Source of the DNA: Phytophthora colocasiae
Taxonomy: Eukaryota > Oomycota > Peronosporomycetes > Peronosporales > Peronosporaceae
DNA length: 64,000 nt
Reading direction: 5' to 3'
Assembly (NCBI GenBank): GCA_018806915.1
Contig: JAGKQI010000073.1
Location: 434,001-498,000, forward strand
The position numbers and the translations under genes are program-made. Of this stretch, positions 22,174-33,141 are shown piece by piece. Each line of letters begins with the position of its first letter. Positions within the stretch are counted from its first letter, which is position 1. The notes under the pieces are model-generated. The model did not search any database. It was given only the letters and a program-made list of their open reading frames with translations, and was not told where the DNA came from.

Positions 22174-22438
22174 GGTGGCAAGCAGCCCAAGCCGCTTGCA
22201 TTCGTGTCTCCCGTGCCCAAGTCGATCCCGTCGTGCATATGAGGGCTGGGAGCAATAGAGAAGCGTAAGTGTGACTACTTCGTAGTACAAGTCGTTAAGT
22301 AAATAAATGGGCAAGACCCTATCGTTTTCACCAACAACCTGATGAGTACATGTATCTTTATGCTGCGTACCTCGTGGTGCTGGCAGCAAAAGAGCAGCGT
22401 TGGGCGTTCGCACAGCTGCTCTTGGTCTAGTTCTGCCA

Positions 22439-23809
22439 TTAGATGCTGACCAATTCAGGGAAGTCCGAGGCGCGGGTATCAAAGTCCCCAGTCAAGAAAG
22501 CTGCCGACAACTGGCCGATGGCTTGCAGAGCGTAGAGGTGATCGATCTCACCAGCGGACTTCAACAAGCGGTTGATCGTCGGCGAAAACACAGGGATATC
22601 CGAGAAATTGTTGTGCCGCGTGCCACGCAACCACGTGAGGCGAGACTGGGCATGTGTACAGCCACGCACATGACGCTCGGCGCTCTCGGCATTCGGACGC
22701 CAGTTGAGGAAGTGCTCGGACAACAAATGCAGCGCAGGGACGCGCGATCCCAAGCCGTCACGTACGTCGGCGTCCAGCGGCTCCATCCACGCGTCCAACA
22801 GCACCATCCTCTTGAAACGCGAGTCTTGGTGTGCAGCACTTAGTGCTGTAGCTGCTCCAAACGAATGACCTGCAACACTCACGTTGGTGAGATCCGAGCG
22901 GCTAAAGACGCTATCGGTCGCTCCATCCTGTTTGATTGCATCCAGAACCGCCCGAACTTCGCTAACTCGTTGCTGCAGTTGTCCATTGCGGAAGCGAAAC
23001 CCAGCTCCGTCGATGTCGTCGCGTACTTCTGGCGTGATCTGCTGATAGTACTCGATACGTCCAGACTCCGGACTGCAGACACACGCCGAGCCGTCACAGT
23101 GGTTGGGCACTACAACAACGAATCCGTGGCTTGCGAGTTCCTGGTTCACGTACGAGTAGAGCTCTAGAGATCCAGCCAATCCGTGGCTGAAGATCACCAC
23201 CGGCCACCCCTGAGAAGAGCTTGGGGCTGGTGCTACTGGAGCGTCTTGAAAAGCTGCGAGGTGCGCGTTGCTCATGTTGTGGAAGAGCCACGCCGGCATC
23301 TTAGCGAAGACACCCAGGCCCTTCATGAGGTGCCTACCATGATGAAGATATGGCACTGCACCTCCGTTATTGTTCGTCTCCTTTGTCTCGTTCGTGGAGG
23401 GGTAGAAGATGCGGCACTCAACGCCTCCGATACGCGTAGAGCAGCAGCCGATGGTCTGGTAGGGGCCATGAAGTGAAGAGAAGTCCGGCCAAGGGAAGAG
23501 CAGCGACGAGGACCACGCCAAAGTCACACAAATGGCGGTGAAAGCGTTAAGAACCGAGTGTAGTGACCAGAAGGAGACAATAGGTTCGACAGACGGTATC
23601 AGCGCGGGTCGGATGGCGCACAGACCGAGAAACACGTAGAGAGGAATGAGTTCCCCTCGAGGAGAGTGCAGAACCAGCAACAGAGCGACAACGCACCAGC
23701 CAGAGATGGATACAAGGCCACCGCCAGCGGTGGAGACTAACTCGAGAGCTAATTGGCTCGTACACGCACCAAGCAGGAAGTGCTCCAGGAGTTGGTGACG
23801 CATATTCAT
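22439..23809 (-). CDS. PAF-acetylhydrolase-like lipase with N-terminal membrane segments
   Basis: 456 residues in one exon, start MNMRHQLLEHFLLG. The N-terminal 130 residues contain several hydrophobic helices (e.g. ALIPSVEPIVSFWSLHSVLN), so the enzyme is probably membrane-anchored. The rest is an alpha/beta hydrolase of the platelet-activating factor acetylhydrolase (PLA2G7) type: the oxyanion region GWPVVIFSHGLAGS, the nucleophile elbow VAGHSFGAATAL with Ser near residue 314, an acid in VLLDAWMEPL and the catalytic His in GTRHNNFSDIPVF. Such enzymes release short or oxidised acyl chains from phospholipids. The gene is convergent with NPC1 copy B, 265 bp apart. The exact substrate cannot be read from the sequence. 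Confidence 0.87.
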   Translation of the reverse strand: MNMRHQLLEHFLLGACTSQLALELVSTAGGGLVSISGWCVVALLLVLHSPRGELIPLYVFLGLCAIRPALIPSVEPIVSFWSLHSVLNAFTAICVTLAWSSSLLFPWPDFSSLHGPYQTIGCCSTRIGGVECRIFYPSTNETKETNNNGGAVPYLHHGRHLMKGLGVFAKMPAWLFHNMSNAHLAAFQDAPVAPAPSSSQGWPVVIFSHGLAGSLELYSYVNQELASHGFVVVVPNHCDGSACVCSPESGRIEYYQQITPEVRDDIDGAGFRFRNGQLQQRVSEVRAVLDAIKQDGATDSVFSRSDLTNVSVAGHSFGAATALSAAHQDSRFKRMVLLDAWMEPLDADVRDGLGSRVPALHLLSEHFLNWRPNAESAERHVRGCTHAQSRLTWLRGTRHNNFSDIPVFSPTINRLLKSAGEIDHLYALQAIGQLSAAFLTGDFDTRASDFPELVSI

Positions 23810-25162
23810 TCACCTGTATTACCTCCTTTGTTGATGATCAACAAGGGTAGACAGATTCACTGCAATAATTTATCTGGCATACTTGACGGTACCTGCCATG
23901 CCTCAAAAAGCACCGTGATTACGCAATACTATACATGTATACACGTGCGGGAGCACACTGAGCGACATATGTTTGTGAATCCGCATTAATATATGTCGCT
24001 CACTGTACAGAGAACTGCACGGGGTGTATTTTTACACGTATTAAGTGGAAAATTACTATTAAAACGTTAAAAATTACGGATATCCCAGCTCGTCCTTGAT
24101 ACAAAAAGCGCAAGTCCTTGTCAGTCATTTACAGAGGTTCGCTTACGCTTTAACTATTGCACCTCGTGCATAGTGATGGGAAGTCTACGGAGAAACATTT
24201 TGCTCTAATGCCGACACCTTACCTGTGTGCTGTATGACACGCAGAAGCCCCCATTACTGCAGGTTCTAGTGATTGCCACCGCGTGCTTCTTGCCGCGAAA
24301 GGACAACTACGTCAACTTCTCCGAGCGCCAGCCGCAGAGCTACTACTCATGCGCCCCCGGGACGTGGGTAGCAGCGAAACATTCCTTTCTGCGGTAAATT
24401 CAGCGACGAACACCGTGTAGCCAGCATTCTAGCAGGTGGGGAAGCATCTATAACGACGTTAAAGGTGCAATAGCCTTAGTTGAGTGCTTAATAGCGCTGT
24501 GCACGAGCTCAATATGAAGAAGGAAGTCCCTTTTGAAGCTCTTGGGAATCAATTTGGAGGTGCGGGTGGAGAGTACCAATCATGAAGGCTTTGGTTACTG
24601 ACTAAGCGTAGTGGCGTGACTTATAGGGTCCGGACACTGAAAATTTGGTGGAGGTTTAAGCTCTGTTATGGCAAACAAAAAGTTGTGGGAGGTTGAGTTC
24701 GTCTGTTAACAAGGTGTATATGGCCGGTCAGTCAATTTGTGAATTCCTTCTCTCTGGATGATAGTGGACTGTGCCGTGCACCGAGAAGAGAAGACAAGTA
24801 TAAACGAGTGCAAAATACGGGCGCGCTTTTAGTCATACGTAATGATGAAAGCAAATTGCACGAGCGTCGACGGTTCAATTCTCGTTTGACTAGCATTCAG
24901 AGATCTGAACGAACAAGCTCCAGGACGTCAGCGACCGAAACTCAAACAAAGTTCAAAAGAAATACCTGGTTGAATTGCTCCATGCACGTTACAGAGGCGT
25001 TAAACCGAGCCCCGAGCATCGACATTGTACACCAAATTTCGTCTGGTGATAGAACTGAGTTAGATTTCAAGTTGGAATTGTTCGCGCTCCGTGAAATGAA
25101 AGAATGAATGCGGGTATTTTACTCTGGGAGCTGCCTGAGTTATCGGACAACTAAAGAAAATA
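23810..25162. other. Gene-free stretch before the transposon nest
   Basis: It holds the 5' flank of the lipase gene, an inverted repeat at 23956-24005 and AT-rich sequence. An open frame of 122 codons at 24739-25107 (plus) has no ATG at its start (it opens with GTG) and no recognised domain; it may be a relic. I see nothing else. Confidence 0.5.
23956..24005. repeat. 15-bp inverted repeat
   Basis: CACTGAGCGACATAT at 23956-23970 pairs with 23991-24005 with one mismatch, around a 20-nt spacer. It could be a small foldback element; no target duplication was identified. Confidence 0.55.
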
Positions 25163-25166
25163 GACT

Positions 25167-27361
25167 TGTGGTGGAGCGGATCAGGCCAAAATCTTGTTGA
25201 GGCCGATCGCGATCGCCACTTGCGCCCAGACACCGACTGGCGGAGGGGGTCCCCCGATGATCCGTGATCTTGCTGCGTGTAGTGTTCACCTTGTGTACCC
25301 GTCGGTAGGCGGGTTACGCTTTTCCAGGTGACTTCTGAAGATGTCTTGGGACGAGAAGAATGTCTTGGGTGACGCAGGGGTGTGAGACAGCGTGGGAATA
25401 CTTCACTCTACCTCGGAGGGGTTGATCCGGGTCGTAGGCGAGTTCTCGAGCCTTGATCCGGTCGTCTGGTCTTCGATCCAGGTCTTCCAAAGTTCCAATG
25501 TTGGGGATCTGATCCTTTCCTTTGCGATGCTTGCCGCTTCCTATAGCGGGGGTCTTGATGGGTTGAGAGTCGACGGGATCGTCCAGCCAAGCAGCCAATT
25601 CCTTCCGATCCGTAATAAGCACTTAAAGGATAGATCACTAGATAGGGTAAAACTGGCCAATATATTATCCAGTTATAACCTCTATACTAGATCTCATCTC
25701 CTTACCTTCTTAATGCTGGTGGGCCAATGTAATTCCCGGTTCCAGTCTTGGACGAAGGCACTTGTGAGGTCCAGAGCAAATTCGATTCTCTTATGGTTAT
25801 TCCTATGTCTACTAGTCCCATCTTCAGCTGCTATCCTACGGCCACCTGACACAGCTGCTCTTCCGATCTCCGATCTCGACCTCACCTAACCCTTGATCGC
25901 GATTATGATCAGCGATACACGGATCGACAGAATGCAGGGACCACTTTCCCGCAGGTGCAAAGTCTGTCCTGCGCGTGTAGACTGGATATGTGAGAACGAA
26001 TTAATAACGATTTTGGTAAAAGATAGAGAGCAGCTGTATTTGCACTAAAAATTGGTTTTAAGTGCCTTGCTAAATGCACTAGTGACGGTATCCGCTTTAA
26101 TGGATTCCCAGGCTGAAATGGCACGCTTTATCGTAGCCAAGCGCTTTTCTTTCGCCGTCGTAGCAGTAGCCTTTTCAAACAGCCATAACGCCTTCAGCTT
26201 CGCCTTGAGAGGCCCCAATGCCAACGTCTAAGGGCTGGCAAACAGAGGTAGCGTTTTTAGGCAATGGCTGTAGAACAGCGCCAAGTTCCTCCGAAACTAT
26301 AGCTTCCGATTCGCCCGAGACATGACACTCTAAGTTATCTACGAGTAGTAGAGCCGAGGGCGTAATGTGCTGCTGCAGAAGCGACCGTAGGTAAAGCTTC
26401 CACACACGAGAGATGCTTTTGTCTGTACAGTATACACATGACCTACATGTATAAACAGTATGAGTATAAATAAACGAAATAAAACAAATTAAAAAGACTC
26501 ACCTTGGGGGTATGTTGGCAATTCTTCCATCTCGATGGTTCCGTTCGGTTCCCCTCGCAAAATAAATAGCAGTGGCAGCTTGACGCCATCAGCACGAATT
26601 GTGCATACCGCAGTCAATCGAGCCGAGTGCTTTTGTTGAGCCGTTATGGCTGACGACTTGCCCTTTTCCGCCAATATTTTTCCCGGTGGTGCATCAAAGT
26701 AAATACCTGTTTCATCACAGTTAAAAACTTGACTGGCAGAATAGCCGCAATAGTTGGCCTGGAAAAACTTAGCAAAATTGTCCTGAATCTCCACTAGGTC
26801 CTCTAGCTTTTCCTAGATTAACGTAAAATGAAAATATTCTGTTATCTTACAATATCATACAAACTACATCATGTTAGTACCTTCAAACCGTGTGGAGTGC
26901 GCTGCACGAAGCCGTGCCGGTACGCGAAACGTTGGAGCAACTGTTGTAAAGACTTATAAGCAGTATGCTCGTCCTTCTTTACCTTTGAGTAGCTGTCCAG
27001 CCACCCCGGGTGCTCCTCGCGAATGTAGGCAGCCATCAACGTGACCGTCAGCGCTCGGATATTTCTCGCACGATCTCAGGAAAGGCGTTCTCTTCTCTCC
27101 CGGCGCTGAGTCACTACGTGGGACTGTACTGCGGAGTTCTTTGATCTCTTAGTCTCACTCGACCAAGTCGTCATCAATCATCCACCTGCCCACTGGAGAG
27201 ATCAAGACGATCATTGGCCTGGATCCATTCGTCAGCTGTCGTTCGCGCAATCTGGGGTCATCAATCGACATCTTGCTTCGCCAGAGACCCCTGTCGCTTG
27301 ATCCGACTCTCTCTGGGCTCGACGTTGCCATTCTCGGATTTCTTATTCGCGCTTCACCACA
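25167..27361 (-). repeat. 3' LTR of the gypsy element, with internal replacement
   Basis: Positions 25167-25917 and 27053-27361 match the right LTR (39622-40372 and 40807-41108). Between them 1135 bp of pogo-type transposase sequence (25918-27052) replace 434 bp present in the right LTR. The purine-rich minus-strand run GGGGGCGGA just outside 27361 is a plausible polypurine tract. Confidence 0.9.
25918..27052 (-). pseudogene. Pogo/Jerky-type DDE transposase fragment inside the 3' LTR
   Basis: The minus strand encodes, in pieces, a CENP-B-like segment (e.g. RFAYRHGFVQRTPHGLK near 26900), then after a probable intron NCDETGIYFDAPPGK (first catalytic Asp), LPLLFILRGEPNG, then LLLVDNLECHVS (second Asp) and LPKNATSVCQPLDVG (third Asp), and a C-terminal AISAWESIKADTVTSAF. 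This is the DDE_1 family of pogo/Tigger/Jerky transposases. The N-terminus is missing at the 27052 boundary and the parts are separated by introns or frameshifts around 26406-26488 and 26800-26880. No terminal inverted repeats are visible at the ends of the replaced block, so it probably arrived by recombination or a deletion-prone insertion, not a clean transposition. Confidence 0.8.
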
Positions 27362-27487
27362 TCCGCCCCCAGCCTGCAAGTTGGTCCGTCTTGGTCCACT
27401 TCAGGTCTCATTCTCCAATCTTCCGGCCAAGGCACAAGTCACTCCAGCAACACTCCGATCCCCACCATCCGACTCCCTCCAGTCTCA

Positions 27488-29977
27488 ATGAGTCAACAAG
27501 GAAGTGATCCTGGGAGCGACTATTTGCCAACACCTCCCGACTCCCCAAGACCTCCTGACGGTCCGCCATCTCCCTACTCCGGTATCTCGCGGCGTTCATC
27601 AGGTTTGGCTCCGGATCCAGCGCGCCCGCTCTCATCCGATGAGGCTGGGCTGATGCCGGGCAGTCCAGGGCGGGATCGCCTAATGCATGAACGCGATCAG
27701 CTGAGCCGTGAAGTCATGGAACTTCGGACGCATGTCGACGCCATGGAACGGTTCCGGGCGAATCAACAGGACGAGATCGCGCGTCTAGAGCGCGAGATCG
27801 CAGCTCTCGCAGCTGAGGAGGCCCCCGATCCCGATGGATTGCGCTTGCAAGTTCATCAGCTCCGATCGGAACGCGACGAGTTCGAGCGGCGTATCAACTC
27901 TGTTCAGGCAGAGCTAGATCAAGTCATAGAGGACCGGGATCGCCTAACAGACGAGGTGGAACAAGCCACCGACGAGATCTAAGATCTGCAGGCGGAGGCT
28001 CGAATTCATGCTTGTGACCTAGCCGAGGCGAAACAAGAATCCGTCACCGCCAAGCCAGCTACAACCGGATTTCGGCCGATCTTGCTCATCTCCGACTGGA
28101 TTCCAGCCCCACGCCTTCGACCGAGGCTCCCACCCGCCTGGCTTTGGCTGAGCGAGATCGGACTCGCCCACGCTAACTCCGAACTGAATCGAGCTACTTC
28201 GGATCGTGATCGCTTACTCGCGGAGCGAGACCAAGCGATCGCAGATCGCAACGTGGCACGCATGGATTTCAACACCGAGAGACAGCGATCCAACCATCTG
28301 GGTACGCCTATAGCATAGATCCCCTTTGACCTGATCGCGATCACTCACATTCTGTCTGTTGTAGAGGGCGATCTGATCGGCACCCACGCCGAAGTGCAGG
28401 AACTAGAGGCGAGTCTTCACACGCTGCAAGAAAGTTATGATCAGGCGGAGAGTGACGTGTGGGCGACTGCCAGCGTCCTGACCGAGATGGTTTCTCGGCT
28501 CCACACCGCTCAAGATGAGTGAGGGGTCAAACGTACTCTCAGCCCTCCTCCATCCCCTGCTACGTCGCCTCCACACAAGGCTTCGCGGACGGAGCCTTCC
28601 CGGGCTGATCACGATATCGCTACACCTGGCGTTCCCGCTGGGGATCAACCTGGTGGCCAGACCCAGGCGACCGAGCCCGAAGAGAGGCGCGAGGAAAGTC
28701 CAGACCCATTCGAGCTGGGCCCTGAACCCGTGATCTCGACAGAACCAGATGTGGAGAAACCGGATCGTACCCAGGCTACTTCCCAGATCACCACAGAAGC
28801 TCCTCCCCCGAAGAAGGATAGCATGAATCAGTCCAAACGCAAACCCAATCCGGAGAATGACGATGACGAAGAGGATTCCGACGCTGGGTCCGAAGACGCT
28901 CTTCGGGCTATGATACTCCAATCGCGGGCGTGGCACCGCCGGCATGGAAATCCCCCTCCGGCATACGGTGATCAAGGGGCGCCCACTCCTCAGACGCCTC
29001 CGGCACAGCCGACGCCTCCGGGGGGCGGTTCTCCACAGACCCCGATCGCGTCTCCTCAGGGATCGCCAAGGGGTAGTCCGGCCGGAGGGGGCCCTCCCGG
29101 TGGGGGATCCCCGGGTGGAGGCTCTCCTGGCGGCTCGGCACGCCCCCAGCTGCAACCTCCTCTGTTCGCGATCCGCTTGTCCATTCCTGGTTATGCGAAC
29201 GTCCGGCAGTTCGCGGCCAGTGATGTCTTCCCTTGGGATCCGGTCTTCGTTGGAACCTTGGCGATCGTCGGCATGATCCTTTCTACACTGGCCAAGAGGC
29301 TACTGCTGCCTCCCGGATTCCTCTACCCAGCGAGATCCCCGGCCAACCGAGCTCCCCGAGCCGGGATCGGTTGTTTGACCAACCTGATCACTGGGCCCAA
29401 TGTGCAGGCCCTACTTGCCACCCGACCCTGGGAGGTGCTCCGCAACCGACCCCCCCCCCCCCCCCCCCCCCTCACCTTCGATCTCGATCTACATCGTCGT
29501 GCCAAAACTCCGCTGTGGCAGATCGCGGACGCCTACGCCACCTATGAGTCAGATCACCTGCAGGCCTACTGGGAATCGACCCATTATCTCGAGATCACGA
29601 AGGCGATGTATGAAGCTGATCCAGATCTTCGTCGATATTACGTCGAGCGTCGTCGACGCCGTAGCCGCATCGGGGAACGTTGGCGGCAGCTGTTGGGGCG
29701 ATTCCTGCCTATGATGCGCGCGATGTGGGCGGACATCGATCTTCTGCTCGATCCGTACTTCCTGCACTTCCCCTACTATCCGCGGGTACACTGGTATCCG
29801 GGATCGGTCTCCCGAATGGCTAACTTGGCCCAGCCGACCCTGAACCGCCCGAAGCCCACCGATCTGATCTCCGCGTTGGCAGAATGCGATCAGGAGGACC
29901 TTTGGCGCAATCATTATCGCGACCGACCGGCAGACCACGCCCGTCTCGCAGATCCCACGGCTCGAAAACAAGTTTAA
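27488..29977 (+). pseudogene. Antisense coiled-coil/proline-rich frame within the gypsy element
   Basis: This plus-strand frame lies between the chromodomain end of pol and the 3' LTR, antisense to the element. It starts at the ATG at 27488 (MSQQGSDPGSDYLPTPPDSP), runs through a Pro/Ser head and a charged coiled coil, and joins in frame to a second part through a GT-AG intron at about 28304-28363. The second part has a Gly/Pro-rich stretch and a conserved-looking C-terminal block (ESDHLQAYWESTHYLE onward). Two in-frame stops (TAA near 27980, TGA near 28518) interrupt about 810 codons. A 22-nt C run (29450-29471) encodes prolines. I recognise no domain. Extra antisense frames between pol and the 3' LTR are known in some plant gypsy lineages (Ogre/Retand-type), so this may be an accessory gene of the element. 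Confidence 0.6.
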
Positions 29978-30377
29978 CCCACCTGCTCCGCCTACACCTC
30001 CTGGAACTCCTTGATCTCGCGATCCCGGCCAACCCAAACGCTATCAAGCCAGTCTGGGGCCGACCAGTACGTCTACATGTTCTCCATCGCGATCCGGTGT
30101 CTCACCGCGCGATCCCGACTCCTGCCTAGATTCTTTTCAATTCCACGTAATTTCCTCCAACTTCAAAGATCATATTTACTCCACAGTCTCAATCTCCACT
30201 TCACATCTTCGAAATCGCCACACTTTGCATCCAATCACTCCGTTTTCACATGCATATACAAGAAAAATATAAAATCTCCACGAGAAATATAAAACCTCCA
30301 CACCTTATCCGGATAGCCATCCAGATGTGCATCCGCGATCCCGGCGTCGTGACCCGGTCACATCGCCCACTTCGCAC

Positions 30378-31620
30378 CTACACTTCTTCGTGCGACTGCA
30401 TCACGCCAAACCGATTTCGGTTGGCATGATCTCGCAAGAACGCGCTCAATATTGCTCCACAGTTGAGATCAACTTCGTCGACCCAAGTCGGCTCATCATA
30501 ACCGACCCAGTGCACCAGGAATTCCCGATAGATCCGGCCATAGCGAGTTCGCTTCCCACTTCGCATGTCCGAGATCCGTTCGACCTCATACTCATCGGCG
30601 TCAGATCTGGGACCCAACTGTCTTCCGGAAGGAGGATCTCATCCAAAATCGAGCCGATCTGCTTCGTCCACCGTCAACTCGATTCGCGGTCGATCCGGAA
30701 AGTTCCGTACCAGCTTCAGCTTAGAGACATGGACCACTGGGAAGATGTGGTAACCTGATCCCGCGATCTCCAGTTTGACTGTGAATTCATTGAGCCTCTC
30801 TTCAACACGGAACGGGCCGTGCCAAAGTTGAGCAAGTTTACGCGCATATCCTCCCTTCACACGATCTAGATACAGCCAAACTTGTGATCCGACTTCGATC
30901 TGATGCGGATCGACGTCCTCATTGTGTCGATCAGCTCGGTTTGCGATATCGCCTCTCGCAGCCTAGCGTTGACTTGCTCTCGTGACTGCTGATAGTATCT
31001 CTGAATCCGATATCTCCACCGTCTTGGATCGCGATCGTGGCGTCGGGTCGATCCGATCGGGATCGTGGCTTCCAACGTCGATCTCGGATCCCATCCGCGT
31101 ACCAGATAATGAGGGGTATCTACCCGAACCCTATCGTGGGCCGTGTTAATAGCGAACGTCAGTCTCTCCGCGTATTCATCCCAGTCCTTCTGATCGAGAT
31201 CTTGAACGTACATCTTGATCGTCCTGGTCGCCGTTTGCACCATCCGTTCCGCAGTCCCATTGGCTTGTGGCCGGTAGGCCATCGTCGCCCGTTGTTGCCC
31301 CAGGATCCTATTGAACGATCTGAAGAAGTCGGACATGAAACCCGGCTCTCGATCGTGTCTGATCATCTCGCTAGCGCCAAATCTTCGGAACACGCATTCT
31401 TCATAGGATTCCGCGACGGTCTGAGCCGATCGGGAGGGACTGGCCTTCGCGATCACATATCCCGTGAACATATCGACCCAGATCAGTAGTTCGGTGTTGC
31501 CTTTGTTAGATCTGGGCAGAGAGGGTATGTGATCCATCGCTATGATCTGGAATGGGTATGTCGCTTGTAGATTCCCCGGCGACTCGCCCCGGATCGTGGG
31601 TCTCCCCTTTCCAGTCGACG
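30378..31620 (-). pseudogene. Gypsy integrase core and chromodomain region
   Basis: Integrase core motifs: WVDMFTGYVIAKA (first Asp), MIRHDREPGFMSDFF (second Asp) and ANGTAERMVQTA (Glu), i.e. a DDE catalytic triad. The C-terminal part has WHGPFRVEERLNE and FPVVHVSKLKLV, typical of gypsy integrase tails, and a chromodomain around REFLVHWVGYDEPTWVDEVD. Three frame changes separate the pieces (near 31510-31540, 30860 and 30630). The chromodomain would direct insertion to heterochromatin in working relatives. Confidence 0.85.
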
Positions 31621-33141
31621 CACTCGCCTACGTATCGCTGCACGCTCCGATATAATCCCCTCCAGTGGAAATGATCTCGAATCCGCTGATAAGTGCGCCC
31701 AATCCCCTGATGTCCTCCTTCCAGAGTCGTGTGATAGTGGTGGAGGACATCCTGCTGTAGCGTTTCGGGGACTACGAGCCTCATCAGGCGGTCGCGATCG
31801 CCACTCGATCTCGGCCCTGGTGGGCAGTAAAACAGCAGATCCTGTTCATCTACCTCGTACTCAGAGGCGATCTTGGCGTAGGATCCAGATTCGGCTCGAG
31901 TGAGATCCGCGATCTGCCCGGCCAAGTACTTCTTTAGTCCGGCGATCCAGACCTCTTCGTCCTGGGCTTGCCTGATCCGATCAACTCGCATCTCTCGGAT
32001 CAGTTCTTCTCGCAGGACGGCAGCACCAGATCGCGCTCGGGCTGCACGCGTGGCCACTGCTGACACTTGCACAGTTCGATCTTCAACTCGAGGGATCAAC
32101 ACCTCATTAAGCTGATTCAGGGTGATCAGATCACACCGATCTGCCTCATCGTGGACCTCTATCCCGCTTCCTCGCTGCAGCGCGGCACTCGCTAAGCTAT
32201 CAGCGCTCCCATTCCAGTCTCTCTTCACGTGGACAAGCTCATGATCTCCCCATTTTCGCAAGTGATCCAGCACCTTCTGTTTCAGTAACGTCAATCCCGG
32301 CGCCTTACAGTCGATCTCGCCCCGGACTTGTCGGATCACTAGGTTCGAATCGCCACAAACGACCAAACGGCGGCGTTCTAACTGTGCGATCATGCTAAGA
32401 CCTAGCAAGAGTCCACGGTATTCCGCTTCATTGACAGTAAGGCTCTCCGCATAATCTGATCTAGCCTTACCTTCCACTCCGAAAAACTCCACACGATCGC
32501 GCTGGAAGCGCCTCCTCCTCGTTTCACGCGTGCCGATCCGTCGAAACTTATAACACACTGCTCCTCATCTGGGTCTACGGTAGGGATCGGCATCTGAATT
32601 CGGCGTTTCGGCTCCTTTCGAGGCGAGATCGCGACCAGGGCTTCATCGATCTCCGATCTGGGTGTTATACTAGCCGCGATCGCCCCCAGTATCTCATCCT
32701 CTCCCTTCGTACACTTTGAGATCTCAAGAGACCATGGGGATAGAAGTGCAGACCATTGCCCCAGGCGTCCCTGGAGGCCGGCTGACTTGAACAGCCAGGA
32801 TAGCGTAGAATGTCGGGTTAGGACCTTGATCCAACGTCCCACCAATAGGGTGTAGTGTAGGTCCAAGACCCGAAGTAGGGCCAACACCTCCTTCTCGGCA
32901 ACAGTTCATTCGTCTTCAAGGTTCGGCTGGCAAACGCGACCGGGTGGTAGATCTGGTCGTGTTCCTGCATTAGTGCGGCAGAAATCGCCCAGTCAATAGC
33001 ATATACGATCACCACGGGCAATCTCGCCATATCGAAGTGACGGAGGATCGGGGTCGACGCGATCTTGGCTTTCAAGGCTGTGAACGCTCTGTATGCTCTA
33101 CCCCACCTCTCGTCGCCAGTATTTAGGCCCAGGTTGGCTTC
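31506..33141 (-). pseudogene. Gypsy RNase H and integrase zinc-binding region
   Basis: From the solo-LTR boundary at 33141 the minus strand encodes the RT connection domain (KAKIASTPILRHFDMARLP, VAFASRTLK), then KVLTRHSTLSWLF, then a second RNase H-like module (EAEYRGLLLGLSMIAQ and VVCGDSNLVIRQVRGEID). The integrase HHCC finger follows (HTTLEGGHQGIGRTYQRIRD). Frames change near 32890 and 32540. Two RNase H-like segments in tandem are common in oomycete gypsy elements, as far as I can judge. Confidence 0.82.

Noticed and set aside
24739..25107. 122-codon frame before the gypsy element
   Set aside because: Starts with GTG, has no upstream ATG and no known domain; kept only as a note in the gap entry.
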